NCBI RefSeq assembly: GCF_041530365.1
Contig: NZ_CP168034.1
Coordinates: 1,426,001-1,490,000 of the forward strand
DNA: 64,000 nt
DNA from: Capnocytophaga sp. ARDL2
GTDB lineage: Bacteria > Bacteroidota > Bacteroidia > Flavobacteriales > Flavobacteriaceae
Direction: 5' to 3'
Positions 53,392 to 62,199 of the stretch are shown piece by piece (the first letter of the stretch is position 1; each line of letters opens with the position of its first letter). A program made the position numbers and the translations under genes. The notes beneath the pieces are model-generated. The model did no database searches. It had not been told where the DNA came from and saw only the letters and a list, made by a program, of their open reading frames with translations.

Positions 53392-54919
53392 AAGAGAAAT
53401 CAGCAACCTAATAAAACCTATCAAAAAAATAGAGCTGAACCTTATGCAGATGACCGCCATATTGGCAAATCAGAAATATGGTATCAAAAACGTCAGCGTA
53501 GAGGCAGGGCGTGCCGCTGGAAAATCTACCATTTTGGGTTGGTTTATAAAAGAAGCCGTAAGGCAAATGCCTCGCAGTACTGGAGTCATCGTGGGCGAAA
53601 CTTTCGTGCAAATAAAAACGCGTACCTTGCCCTCTACCAAAGAGGGTATGGAAATGTTTGGCTTGTACGAAGGTATAGATTACATCGTAGGTAGGTGCGG
53701 ACAAAAAGAGGGGTTTGAGATGCCATTCCAGGCACCTGATTCGTGGAGTAATGTGATACACTTTCGTAATGGTGCAATTGCTGTAATGGTTTCTTTGGAT
53801 AATCCCAATTCTGGGCGTGGTCTCAACTCATACTGGGTAATGGGCGACGAGGCGGCTCTGCTCACCTACGAGCGATTGTACAACAATGTGCTTACAACCA
53901 ACCGTGCCGTAAAACCGCAATTCAAAAATAAATCAATGCTCAATGCCACGATTTTCACTTCATCAGTAGCAATGACAGAAAAAGGCAAATGGTTTACCGA
54001 TAGGGAAGAAAAAGCCAGGAAGAACCCCAAAAAGTTTGCGTTCTTAAAATTCAATTCTTTGGTCAATAAACACAACCTTACCGATGGTTGGATAGAGCAA
54101 ATGCGTGAAGAAGCCCTATCGCAAGTGCTGTTTGATGCTGAGATTATGAACATTCGCCCTCGAGGTATTGCAGACGGTTTTTACGCTCAATTGAGTAAAA
54201 CCAAGCATTATTATTCCTACAAAGACGATATAGATGCTTTGGGCGATATGATTGACAGCTACAATCCCAGTTGCAAATACGACACCGATTTGGTGCGAAA
54301 TGTACCCTTGCAGTTCAATCTGGATTTCGGTGGGCGTATCAACTGCGGTACAGTATCACAACGATTAGACTCGGTGAACGAAATTCGTTTTATCAAAGAA
54401 TTTTTCGTAAAAAATCCCAAAAAGTTAAGTGATTTGGTAGAAGAATTCATTGAGTATTACGAACCTCACAAGCATTCGTGCAATATCGTGCATTTGTATC
54501 ACGACCGAAGCGGTTACAAGCAAGAAGCCAACTCCAAGACTACCTTGGCAGAAGATGTGGAGAATGCCCTCCGCAAGGCGGGTTGGCGTGTGATCAATAA
54601 AACGCCGAATACTAATAATCCTGCACATATTGAGAAATTTCGTTTGATTAATGAAATTTTATCCGAACAGAACGAGAATTTGCCAAAGGTTAGGATTAAT
54701 GAGAACCGTTGCCCCAATTTGATTATTTCAATGGAAAACGCACCGCTTACAGACAACGATGCTTTTAAGAAGGATAAATCCTCCGAGCGAAGTACGACAA
54801 TTCCGCAAGAACACGCTACGCACTTTTCTGATACGGTAGATTATTGTTTGTACTGGCAGTTTGCCTACCTTATCGACAATCATTACACCGATTCGTATTT
54901 TATATCCAATTTGCCGTAG
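53378..54919 (+). CDS. terL: Terminase large subunit
   Basis: 513 residues. The ATPase domain has Walker A (VEAGRAAGKSTILGWF, about residue 43) and the Walker B region (NSYWVMGDEAALL, about 158). The nuclease domain has LQFNLDFGGRINCGTVS (catalytic Asp, about 312) and an acidic site in HLYHDRSGY. It powers DNA packaging and cuts concatemers. Confidence 0.93.
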   Translation: MSKIKREISNLIKPIKKIELNLMQMTAILANQKYGIKNVSVEAGRAAGKSTILGWFIKEAVRQMPRSTGVIVGETFVQIKTRTLPSTKEGMEMFGLYEGIDYIVGRCGQKEGFEMPFQAPDSWSNVIHFRNGAIAVMVSLDNPNSGRGLNSYWVMGDEAALLTYERLYNNVLTTNRAVKPQFKNKSMLNATIFTSSVAMTEKGKWFTDREEKARKNPKKFAFLKFNSLVNKHNLTDGWIEQMREEALSQVLFDAEIMNIRPRGIADGFYAQLSKTKHYYSYKDDIDALGDMIDSYNPSCKYDTDLVRNVPLQFNLDFGGRINCGTVSQRLDSVNEIRFIKEFFVKNPKKLSDLVEEFIEYYEPHKHSCNIVHLYHDRSGYKQEANSKTTLAEDVENALRKAGWRVINKTPNTNNPAHIEKFRLINEILSEQNENLPKVRINENRCPNLIISMENAPLTDNDAFKKDKSSERSTTIPQEHATHFSDTVDYCLYWQFAYLIDNHYTDSYFISNLP

Positions 54920-55056
54920 TAAGCCGTAGGCAGTTCCGATAGCTATCGGAAGCAGGAGGCTTTTTTTGAAAAAAAGTAACAAAAATGTTTCAGAAAACTT
55001 ACAAGAAACAAAAATGTTTCTTATATTTGCAGTGTTAATAATAATAGTTCTTTGAA

Positions 55057-55242
55057 ATGAAGGTAAACGAAATTCTAAAAAGGATTTTAAAAGATGGTTG
55101 GTATTTGTACAGACACGGTGCCAATCACGATGTTTATAGACATCCTACGAAGAGCGGACAGGTTATTGTGCCAAGATACGGAGCAAAAGAGCTTCGTAAA
55201 GGCACAGAAATAAACATCCTAAAAGAGGCAGGGCTAAAATAA
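55057..55242 (+). CDS. hicA: HicA-family toxin
   Basis: 61 residues: MKVNEILKRILKDGWYLYRH, catalytic His in GANHDVYRHPTKSGQVIV and end EINILKEAGLK, all typical of the family. Confidence 0.9.
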   Translation: MKVNEILKRILKDGWYLYRHGANHDVYRHPTKSGQVIVPRYGAKELRKGTEINILKEAGLK

Positions 55243-55287
55243 AGCCCCCTTTTATATTATTATTAACTTTTTTTAAAAATGTAAATT

Positions 55288-55692
55288 ATGAATACCATTA
55301 ATGTAATTTTAGAAAAAACAAACACAGGATATTCTGCCTATTCAACCGAAATAACAGGTGCAGGTACAGTAGGCGATACAATAGAAGAAGTAAAAAATAA
55401 TTACGCTGAAATCATAGAACTTACTATTGATTATTTCAATGAAATAGGCGATGTAGAAAAAGCACAGCAATTACAAACAGCCAATATAAAATATCATATC
55501 GATTTGAATGCTTTTTTTGAATATTATTCTTTATTCAATAAAAGCGAGTTAGCAAAATATTTGGGTATAAATCCAAGCCATCTGCGTAGGTTGTCTATGC
55601 CAAATATGGAACTTTCTAACGAAAAAGCAGAACAAATACAAATGGGTTTGCAAAGATTGTCTAAAGAAATACAAACTTTTAGTTTTTCGTAG
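55288..55692 (+). CDS. hicB: HicB-family antitoxin with helix-turn-helix
   Basis: 134 residues: INVILEKTNTGYSAYSTEIT, similar to the HicB at 16567, connector KYHIDLNAFFEYYSLFNKSE and helix-turn-helix LAKYLGINPSHLRRLSMPNM. Confidence 0.88.
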   Translation: MNTINVILEKTNTGYSAYSTEITGAGTVGDTIEEVKNNYAEIIELTIDYFNEIGDVEKAQQLQTANIKYHIDLNAFFEYYSLFNKSELAKYLGINPSHLRRLSMPNMELSNEKAEQIQMGLQRLSKEIQTFSFS

Positions 55693-55744
55693 CAGAAACT
55701 ATTTATTATTAACACCCTTGCCCTACTATCGTAGGGCATTTTTT

Positions 55745-55781
55745 TTGTCCTTTTCAATCCTTAAAAAACACTGCACCTTTG
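55745..55781 (+). promoter_or_regulatory. Phage late-promoter-like motif 4, before portal
   Basis: TTGTCCTTTTC (from 55745) and CACCTTTG (55774-55781) with the same 26-base interval. Unlike copies 1 and 3 there is a short leader before ATG 55801. Confidence 0.5.
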
Positions 55782-55800
55782 CTGTATAAACAGTTTTAGG

Positions 55801-57135
55801 ATGAAAAAAATCTCTCAAGACATATACGCCCTAAGTGGCGGTGCGGTGGTGCGATTTACAGGCAGTAGCAAAAACGCCCCTACGCATTCTGCTCCAAAAC
55901 TACTTCCTACCAATGCCGACACCGAAGAATGGTGCAACTGGGGAGACGACAACTTATACCCCAAACGACTACTTGAAAAAATAGAAAAAGTAGGTGCCGC
56001 TTCGGGCGGTTTGGAAATACTCACTTCTGCCCATTACGGTACAGGCATCAAAGTGTATGAAATGCGTGATGGTGAAACTGACGCTACCTTTCACGAAGTA
56101 ATACCCAGCGAAGCCCCTAATATTTTCGACTTTTTTGACCGTACGCAGTTCGAGTTGGTACTATCGGATGTAATTGTAGATTACGAAACCTTGGGCATTG
56201 CCTTTCCAGAATTTTTACTCTCGCCCAATGGCAACGAAATCATCTCGGTAATACGCCACAAAGCCGCCGATTGCCGATTTGAGAAACCTATAAACGGAAT
56301 GATAAACCATGTGTATATCAACACCGCTTGGGGCGAAACCGAATTTGACAAACGCAATACTGTAAAAGTACCTTGTTTTTCTATGTATCATTCTATGCAA
56401 GAGATACAAGAAGAATGCAAAAAAAGAGGCATTCGCAAATTTATTATGCCTATTATCAACACGCTTACTATCGAAAAAGTATATCCGTCTGTCGGTTGGC
56501 ACTCGGCATTCAAAAGCGGTTGGATAGATGTAGTTTTATCTATTCCGGAATTTAAAAAATATATGTACGAACAGCAGTTCAACTTCAAATATCTCATTCA
56601 TATTGCCGATGATTATTTTGTGCATCGATACGGCAAAGAAGTTTGGGACGAGTTCGATGCTGAGAAAAAAGAACGCCTACGCAACGAAATGGCAACCGCC
56701 ATTGATGAAGAAATGAGCGGCAACAAAGGCGGTGGAAAATCGTTGATTTCTCCGTTTTTTAGAGATAGAAATTCAGGCGAAGTTATCAAAGGAATTCAAA
56801 TAGAAGAAATACCACAAACCTTGGCAAGTGGCGAATTTCTACCAGACGCATCGGCAGGAAACTCAGAGATATTATTTTCAATGGGTGTAGATCCTGCGTT
56901 GCTTGGAGCAGGAATACCTGGTGGAAAAAATTTGAGCGGTTCAGGGTCGGACAAACGCGAAGCCTATACCATATTATGTGCAAGATTGCCACGCAAACAC
57001 GCACGCACCTTGCAAGTATTCCGATTGATACAAAAGTGGAACGGCTGGAATCCCAACTTTGTAGCCAAACTGCCCAACATCAATCTCACCACATTAGACA
57101 AAAATCCAAACGGACAAGTGAAAGTGATTAATTAG
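55801..57135 (+). CDS. Portal protein
   Basis: 444 residues. N-terminal motif EEWCNWGDDNLYPKRLLEKI is typical of Bacteroidota phage portal proteins. The helical stem and wing region (YMYEQQFNFKYLIHIADDYF) and a C-terminal loop (LLGAGIPGGKNLSGSGSDKR) are seen. The dodecameric portal is the DNA entry point. It is separated from terminase by cassette R. Confidence 0.82.
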   Translation: MKKISQDIYALSGGAVVRFTGSSKNAPTHSAPKLLPTNADTEEWCNWGDDNLYPKRLLEKIEKVGAASGGLEILTSAHYGTGIKVYEMRDGETDATFHEVIPSEAPNIFDFFDRTQFELVLSDVIVDYETLGIAFPEFLLSPNGNEIISVIRHKAADCRFEKPINGMINHVYINTAWGETEFDKRNTVKVPCFSMYHSMQEIQEECKKRGIRKFIMPIINTLTIEKVYPSVGWHSAFKSGWIDVVLSIPEFKKYMYEQQFNFKYLIHIADDYFVHRYGKEVWDEFDAEKKERLRNEMATAIDEEMSGNKGGGKSLISPFFRDRNSGEVIKGIQIEEIPQTLASGEFLPDASAGNSEILFSMGVDPALLGAGIPGGKNLSGSGSDKREAYTILCARLPRKHARTLQVFRLIQKWNGWNPNFVAKLPNINLTTLDKNPNGQVKVIN

Positions 57136-57201
57136 TAGTGAGTAATGAGTAATGAGTAATTAGCTTCCTGCTTAAAGCCTATCATCTAAATTCTAAAAAC
57201 A

Positions 57202-57947
57202 ATGGAACACAACGAAGATTATTTAAACTTTATAAACAAATTTAAAGCAAAGAAAACAAAAGACGACTGCTATACACCCCCAGCGGTTTATGATGCGGTG
57301 CTGAGTTATGTAAAAGAAAAATGTGATATAGAAGGTCTGAAAGTCGTTCGCCCTTTTTATCCCACTGGTGATTATCAAAAAGAAGATTACACCAATTGCG
57401 TAGTGATAGACAATCCGCCTTTTTCTATAATTTCGGAAATCATCCGCTTTTACAATGCTCGTAAAATAAAATATTTTCTCTTTGCCCCTTACCTTACTTT
57501 GTTCGGTACAAATCAAGATTATACAGGTATTGTAACAGATAGCGATATAATCTATGAAAACGGAGCAAAAGTAAAAACCTCATTTGTAAGCAATCTATTC
57601 GGAGATAAAAAAATAATAGGTTGCACCGATTTAGCAGGTAGAATAAAGAAAGCACAAGAAGACGAAAAACCTAAAAAGCCGTGTTATCAATACCCTTTTA
57701 ATGTAGTTACAAGTCGAGATATAGGCTACTTAGTGAATAAAGGGATTGACATTGAAATAGACAACAAAGATGTGCAGTTCTGCCGTGGTTTGGATAGCCA
57801 AAAACCTTTTAAAAAAAAATATTCGGTTCAGGTTTTTTAGTGTCTGATAAAGTAGCCAAAGCAATGGAAAAAGCAATGGAAAAAGCAAATGTTATTGTTT
57901 GGGAAATATCCGAAAGAGAAAAAGAAATAATTAACAATTTAGGATAA
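57202..57947 (+). pseudogene. Adenine-specific DNA methyltransferase, interrupted by frameshift at A9 tract
   Basis: The first 212 codons give a methyltransferase with CYTPPAVYDAVL and the catalytic VIDNPPFSIISEI (NPPF), close to EcoRI-type phage methylases. The frame ends at 57840. Reading one base on from the A run at about 57811 continues FGSGFLVSDKVAKAMEKA to 57947. The A9 run may cause slippage that makes both forms, or this is a simple inactivating indel. Expected role: protecting phage DNA. Confidence 0.7.
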
Positions 57948-58091
57948 TAGAAAGCCTATTGCTTAAAGCCTAAAGCCTACAAAAGACAACAAAAATAATT
58001 TCCTTTTTTGTCCGAAAAATAAAATGATTTATTAACCCCAAAAAAACAGCCCTAAATAATTCCCCTCCTTGGGAGGGGGTAGGGGAGGCTT

Positions 58092-58961
58092 ATGATACTA
58101 TCCAAAGACGAAATACTCAACCTTACCCGATTGCCAAAGAATTTTGACAGCAATCTTATAGACTTAGACTATGGTTTTCAGTCCAAAATATTTCCATTGG
58201 TGTCGCAAAACATCTTTGACGAACTCAAAACCGAAAAACTAAGCATTTACCAAAACCTCGCAAAAGCAGGGGTGTTGTATGCTTTTGTGTTGGATATTCC
58301 TAAAATAAAAGTGCATATTTCCAACTATGGCATCAACCAATTCGAGCAAAACAAAACCGCCAAAGCCCCTTGGTGGGATGTGCGAGATTTGGGATTGAGT
58401 TGGCTCAAAAAAGCCGATTTTTTCCTTGCCACAGCCTTGAAGCAATTAGGCACGGAAGCCAATTACAAAACCACAGTAGATTTTTTCAACAAATCATTTC
58501 CGCTCATTAGCTTTGAAGAATTCGATACCTATTACGGCTTGAACAACAGCATCGACTCATATTTCACCCTTGTACAGCTGATGAACAGCATTTGGGAAGA
58601 TTTCCAAAGAAACTTTGCCCCTTGTAGTGTAGATGATTTCCTTGCCGATGAAACTTTGAAGCAATACATCCGAGGTTATATCATCAACCGAGCCTTGAGC
58701 GATGCCGCCGATTACGGTTCGTTGGTATTCCTCACCACAGGTATTGCCTATCAGTACGAAGAACTGCCGTGGCAAAAGTCGGTAGTATTGTCGGTACGAG
58801 CCTTGAACAGCATCAGAGCCAAATACCGCAACGAAGCCGACTATTTCCTAAAACGCATCTTTGTGTATCTTCAAAATAACCAGGTATTATTTCCTTGTTA
58901 TGCTCAAAGAGAAAATAACGGAGCAAAGATTATCAAGAAAAAAGGAGGGCTTTTTTTGTAG
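58092..58961 (+). CDS. DUF6712-like phage structural protein
   Basis: 289 residues, helical; MILSKDEILNLTRLPKNFDS start, WWDVRDLGLSWLKKADFFLA centre and an aromatic-rich end. I recognise the pattern as a family of Bacteroidota phage head or tail connector proteins (DUF6712). The start codon lies at the end of a REP-like unit (GGGGAGGCTTATG). Confidence 0.65.
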   Translation: MILSKDEILNLTRLPKNFDSNLIDLDYGFQSKIFPLVSQNIFDELKTEKLSIYQNLAKAGVLYAFVLDIPKIKVHISNYGINQFEQNKTAKAPWWDVRDLGLSWLKKADFFLATALKQLGTEANYKTTVDFFNKSFPLISFEEFDTYYGLNNSIDSYFTLVQLMNSIWEDFQRNFAPCSVDDFLADETLKQYIRGYIINRALSDAADYGSLVFLTTGIAYQYEELPWQKSVVLSVRALNSIRAKYRNEADYFLKRIFVYLQNNQVLFPCYAQRENNGAKIIKKKGGLFL

Positions 58962-59104
58962 TCCTCACCCCAGCCCTCTCCCAAGGAGAGGGTGATAAGA
59001 AGGGGCTTTGCTGTCGTTTCTCAACAATCTATGTAGAAGTAAATTTGCCATACTCAACAATCTCTAATTCCCCCTTGGGGGGTTAGGGGGCTTATTTTAA
59101 ACAA

Positions 59105-59668
59105 ATGTACCTCACAGACCTTCCATATTGCCCACAAGACGACTGGTATGCTGGTCTGTATCGTCGTATCTATTACGCACCGGCATCGTGGTTTCGTAAG
59201 TTGGAAACATCGCCACAGATACATTCCCTATTAGAGATGACAGTAGATGTACATCAAATAGAGATGAAAATAGGCTGTGAGCTGAAATATATTGATGTGT
59301 TGTACGAATCGGCACATATAGAAAATCAGAAAAAAGGTGTATTTGGAGTGAGTAAATTTTCAAGCACATTAGAATTTTCGTTGCCTACACATCTGTTGCC
59401 CAACAGAATATTTATGTACAGCACAGCCAACGAGCCTATGGTGTTTATTGTACCCGACAACAACGGTAGAAGTTGGATAGTGGGCAATCTCTACAACCCA
59501 GCTAAACAACAAACCAACCGTCTCAGCACAGGACAAAGTGTAGAAGGCGACAGTACTCTACAACTCAGCTACACCGCTCAATCGCCCTTGTATAGATTGA
59601 AAGGAGAAATAGAAGCAATCGAAAGCGTAGGAGCATTTTCAACAGGATTTTCAAACGGATTTGCATAA
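59105..59668 (+). CDS. Phage structural protein
   Basis: 187 residues, beta-rich (SKFSSTLEFSLPTHLLPNRI, IVPDNNGRSWIVGNLYNPAK). No family recognised. Co-transcribed with the tail fibre gene 5 bases downstream. The spacer before it (58962-59104) consists of two REP-like units. Confidence 0.62.
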   Translation: MYLTDLPYCPQDDWYAGLYRRIYYAPASWFRKLETSPQIHSLLEMTVDVHQIEMKIGCELKYIDVLYESAHIENQKKGVFGVSKFSSTLEFSLPTHLLPNRIFMYSTANEPMVFIVPDNNGRSWIVGNLYNPAKQQTNRLSTGQSVEGDSTLQLSYTAQSPLYRLKGEIEAIESVGAFSTGFSNGFA

Positions 59669-59673
59669 AAATT

Positions 59674-61278
59674 ATGAAAGAAAAACAAAGGGAGATACAC
59701 AATCTATTACCAAACAATACCAAAGGCGAAATCACTGAGAAAAAACTCCGTGATGCCTTTGATATTGTATATACAATGGTAGATGCCAATTTGCAGTCTA
59801 TTCAAAACCTACAACAAACCGTAGAAGATAGTACGCCTAAAACCCATACACACCGTATCGCCGATGTATCAGGATTGCAAACAGCATTGGACAGCAAGGC
59901 GAGTGCTACACATACGCATACCATTGCAAATATCAGTAATTTGCAAACAGCATTGGACGGTAAGGCAAGTGCAACACATACGCATACCATTGCAAATATC
60001 AGCAATTTGCAATCAGCCTTGGACAGTAAGGCAAGTGCAACACATACGCATACCATTGCAAATATCAGTAATTTGCAAACAGCATTGGACGGTAAGGCAA
60101 GTGCAACACATACGCATACCATTGCAAATATCAGTAATTTGCAAACAGCATTGGACGGTAAGGCAAGTGCAACACATACGCATACCATTGCAAATATCAG
60201 CAATTTGCAAACAGCATTGGACAGTAAGGCAAGTGCTACACATACGCATACCATTGCAAATATCAGCAATTTGCAAACAGCATTGGACAGAAAAGTAACT
60301 GCTGTAACTGGAAAAAATTTATCAACCAATGATTTTACCAATGAATTGAAAGATAAATTGATAGGTTTGGAAAATGTAGATTTGCGTGGCATTGAAAATT
60401 CAATTGCCGATATAAATAATAATTTAGATAATAAACTGTCTTTGAATGGGGGTACAATTAAAGGAATAATAGTATTTGACCAAAAAGATAGAAACAAACC
60501 TCTTTTTGTTTTAAATACTCAAGGTCTAACTGCTGTGCCAGTAGCAGGAGGTTTTGAGACAGACGGTACTTCTTTGTATTATACCAATTCTCGAAGTATT
60601 AGAAAAAAACTTTCTTTTGATGGCGAATCAGGAGATTTGTCTTTTTATCATGGGAGTGGTAGAGAGTATGTTTTTGCACAAGTGATCAGTACTACATCTC
60701 ATACTACTCCTCACACTCCGATTTCTAAACCATTTAATATCAATGTGCGTAAATCTCCGGTGGTAAATATAGATGTATTTGCAAGATATGTTTATCATTA
60801 TTTATCTGCCAATATACCAAATAGTTTGTCTTTAAGAATTTATTTAAAGATAGTAGGGAATAGGTATAAATTTGGCGAAAACAAAGGTGATACCAATTAT
60901 ACAGAAGATAGTAGTAGAATTCTATTAGGTTTGATAAATATTTTTAGCAATGGGCTAAACTCTCCTTTAAAAAATGAATTGTTTCACATGTTCAATTCTT
61001 TGGTATTTGAAACTACTCCGAGAGGGTGGACAACTTTTTGTTACAGACCGCTGAATGTAGATTTTTATAGTTCTATGTATAGAGAAGATAAAAAGGATTT
61101 GAATAGTAGAGTGTTGATAGATACAGTAACCAAACAAGAGGTAGATATCAATACAAATTCTGATATACAATTTATCCTTGAATGTAATACTGTTTGGTCC
61201 TATCGTTCCAATTATACTGGTTCAAGACGAACAGAATTTCAATCATTTTTTCCTTTAATTCATGTACGAAATATTTAA
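59674..61278 (+). CDS. Tail fibre protein with tandem 22-residue repeats
   Basis: 534 residues. After a helical N-terminus come six 22-residue repeats (LQTALDGKASATHTHTIANI plus SN; residues about 68-199, DNA 59875-60270, 66-base units), then a receptor-binding-type C-terminal domain. HTH motifs are typical of trimeric fibres that bind metal along the axis. The repeats differ at only a few bases (D[S/G]K), so copy number may vary. Confidence 0.85.
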   Translation: MKEKQREIHNLLPNNTKGEITEKKLRDAFDIVYTMVDANLQSIQNLQQTVEDSTPKTHTHRIADVSGLQTALDSKASATHTHTIANISNLQTALDGKASATHTHTIANISNLQSALDSKASATHTHTIANISNLQTALDGKASATHTHTIANISNLQTALDGKASATHTHTIANISNLQTALDSKASATHTHTIANISNLQTALDRKVTAVTGKNLSTNDFTNELKDKLIGLENVDLRGIENSIADINNNLDNKLSLNGGTIKGIIVFDQKDRNKPLFVLNTQGLTAVPVAGGFETDGTSLYYTNSRSIRKKLSFDGESGDLSFYHGSGREYVFAQVISTTSHTTPHTPISKPFNINVRKSPVVNIDVFARYVYHYLSANIPNSLSLRIYLKIVGNRYKFGENKGDTNYTEDSSRILLGLINIFSNGLNSPLKNELFHMFNSLVFETTPRGWTTFCYRPLNVDFYSSMYREDKKDLNSRVLIDTVTKQEVDINTNSDIQFILECNTVWSYRSNYTGSRRTEFQSFFPLIHVRNI

Positions 61279-61281
61279 ATT

Positions 61282-61827
61282 ATGGCATTGATAACAAAAG
61301 AAATTAGCAATCATAAAAAACTCACCAATCTACAAAGAAAAGTGAGTGTTGTAGGTTTTCTTGCTGATGACAATAGCAAGACAGTAAACTTTTTTTATAT
61401 CATTCAGCATCATGTAGATGATGAAGAGGTACAAATGCTTGTGCCTGTAAAAGAGTGGGTAGTAAGTAATCAATACAAAGTTCGGATCCGTGACGAAAAC
61501 AACCAACCTATCCCCAATCCCAATTATGTCCCATTAGATGCAGATGTAAACAACACTGGTCAATGGCAGGATGATACTATGGGAGATGAAGAAAATACAC
61601 CAAATTCAGACAATACGGAAATTCTCGATGGGCATCAATGGGATCATGGTACACAAGGGCAATGGGATGTACGCACTCCAGAACAGCGAGACGAATTTCT
61701 GATGATGCCAGCTTATGATTATTTCAAACAATTGACTTTTGAAAATGAGCACCCCGTGAGCATCAAACAATTGTTGGACCGTTATATTTCTCAAAACGAT
61801 GAAGAAGGTTTTTTTGATTTTTATTAG
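61282..61827 (+). CDS. Phage protein, tail-fibre-associated
   Basis: 181 residues. It has a compact N-terminal domain (KKLTNLQRKVSVVGFLADDN) and an acidic Asp/Asn/Gln-rich linker (HQWDHGTQGQWDVRTPEQRD). Begins 3 bases after the fibre gene. May be a fibre chaperone or cap; not proven. Confidence 0.6.
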   Translation: MALITKEISNHKKLTNLQRKVSVVGFLADDNSKTVNFFYIIQHHVDDEEVQMLVPVKEWVVSNQYKVRIRDENNQPIPNPNYVPLDADVNNTGQWQDDTMGDEENTPNSDNTEILDGHQWDHGTQGQWDVRTPEQRDEFLMMPAYDYFKQLTFENEHPVSIKQLLDRYISQNDEEGFFDFY

Positions 61828-62176
61828 ATACATAGGTAGTATATTTCTATTCTTGTTAGCTTTTATCTTGTTTTTGCCATTGTCTTTGCTCAACTATCTT
61901 ATTTTGTTGGGCAATGGCAAAGCAAAGGGGTATTTTTTGAGCAGTGCCGTCAATCTTGACCGTTTTGGAAATTATGAGTTTCGCACCTTGTTCAATCACA
62001 CCCTGCGGAAAAACAACGGCTACAAGTTTGGAAATTTTGAAGAGACCGTCAGCTCAGTATTAGGAAAAAATCAAAGAGATGATACTCTTAGTATTACAGG
62101 TAAAATACTCGCATTTATATTAGACACCATCGATAAAGATCATTGTAAAAAAAGCATCAATACGCAAATAGAATAA
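61799..62176 (+). CDS. Small membrane protein before holin
   Basis: 125 residues. An N-terminal hydrophobic stretch (FLIFIRYIGSIFLFLLAFIL) is followed by a soluble tail. It overlaps the previous gene by 29 bases, which is long but leaves a clean frame. Location in front of the holin suggests a lysis-region role. Confidence 0.55.
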   Translation: MKKVFLIFIRYIGSIFLFLLAFILFLPLSLLNYLILLGNGKAKGYFLSSAVNLDRFGNYEFRTLFNHTLRKNNGYKFGNFEETVSSVLGKNQRDDTLSITGKILAFILDTIDKDHCKKSINTQIE

Positions 62177-62199
62177 AACCCCAAAAAACAAACACAATT

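Larger units (their letters stand above)
55003..55747 (+). other. Cassette R (hicA-hicB): palindrome, complementary ends, terminator
   Basis: Perfect palindrome AAGAAACA-AAAA-TGTTTCTT (55003-55022); TATATTTG at 55022-55029. The 5' arm GTGTTAATAATAATAGTT (55032-55049) pairs with AACTATTTATTATTAACAC (55697-55715) with one bulged base. A hairpin AGGGCT/AAGCCCCCT spans the hicA stop. Terminator GCCCTAC/GTAGGGC plus T run (55720-55747). Confidence 0.74.

Noticed and set aside
16281..55747. Cassette arms as transposon terminal inverted repeats
   Set aside because: The arms differ in sequence between cassettes and start at the predicted transcript +1, not outside the promoter. No shared recombinase and no target duplications were seen. 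This cannot be fully excluded.
59802..60497. Long reverse-strand and out-of-frame ORFs in the fibre repeats
   Set aside because: The 66-base repeat is a multiple of three, so shadow frames stay open. The forward frame has the known THTH fibre motif.
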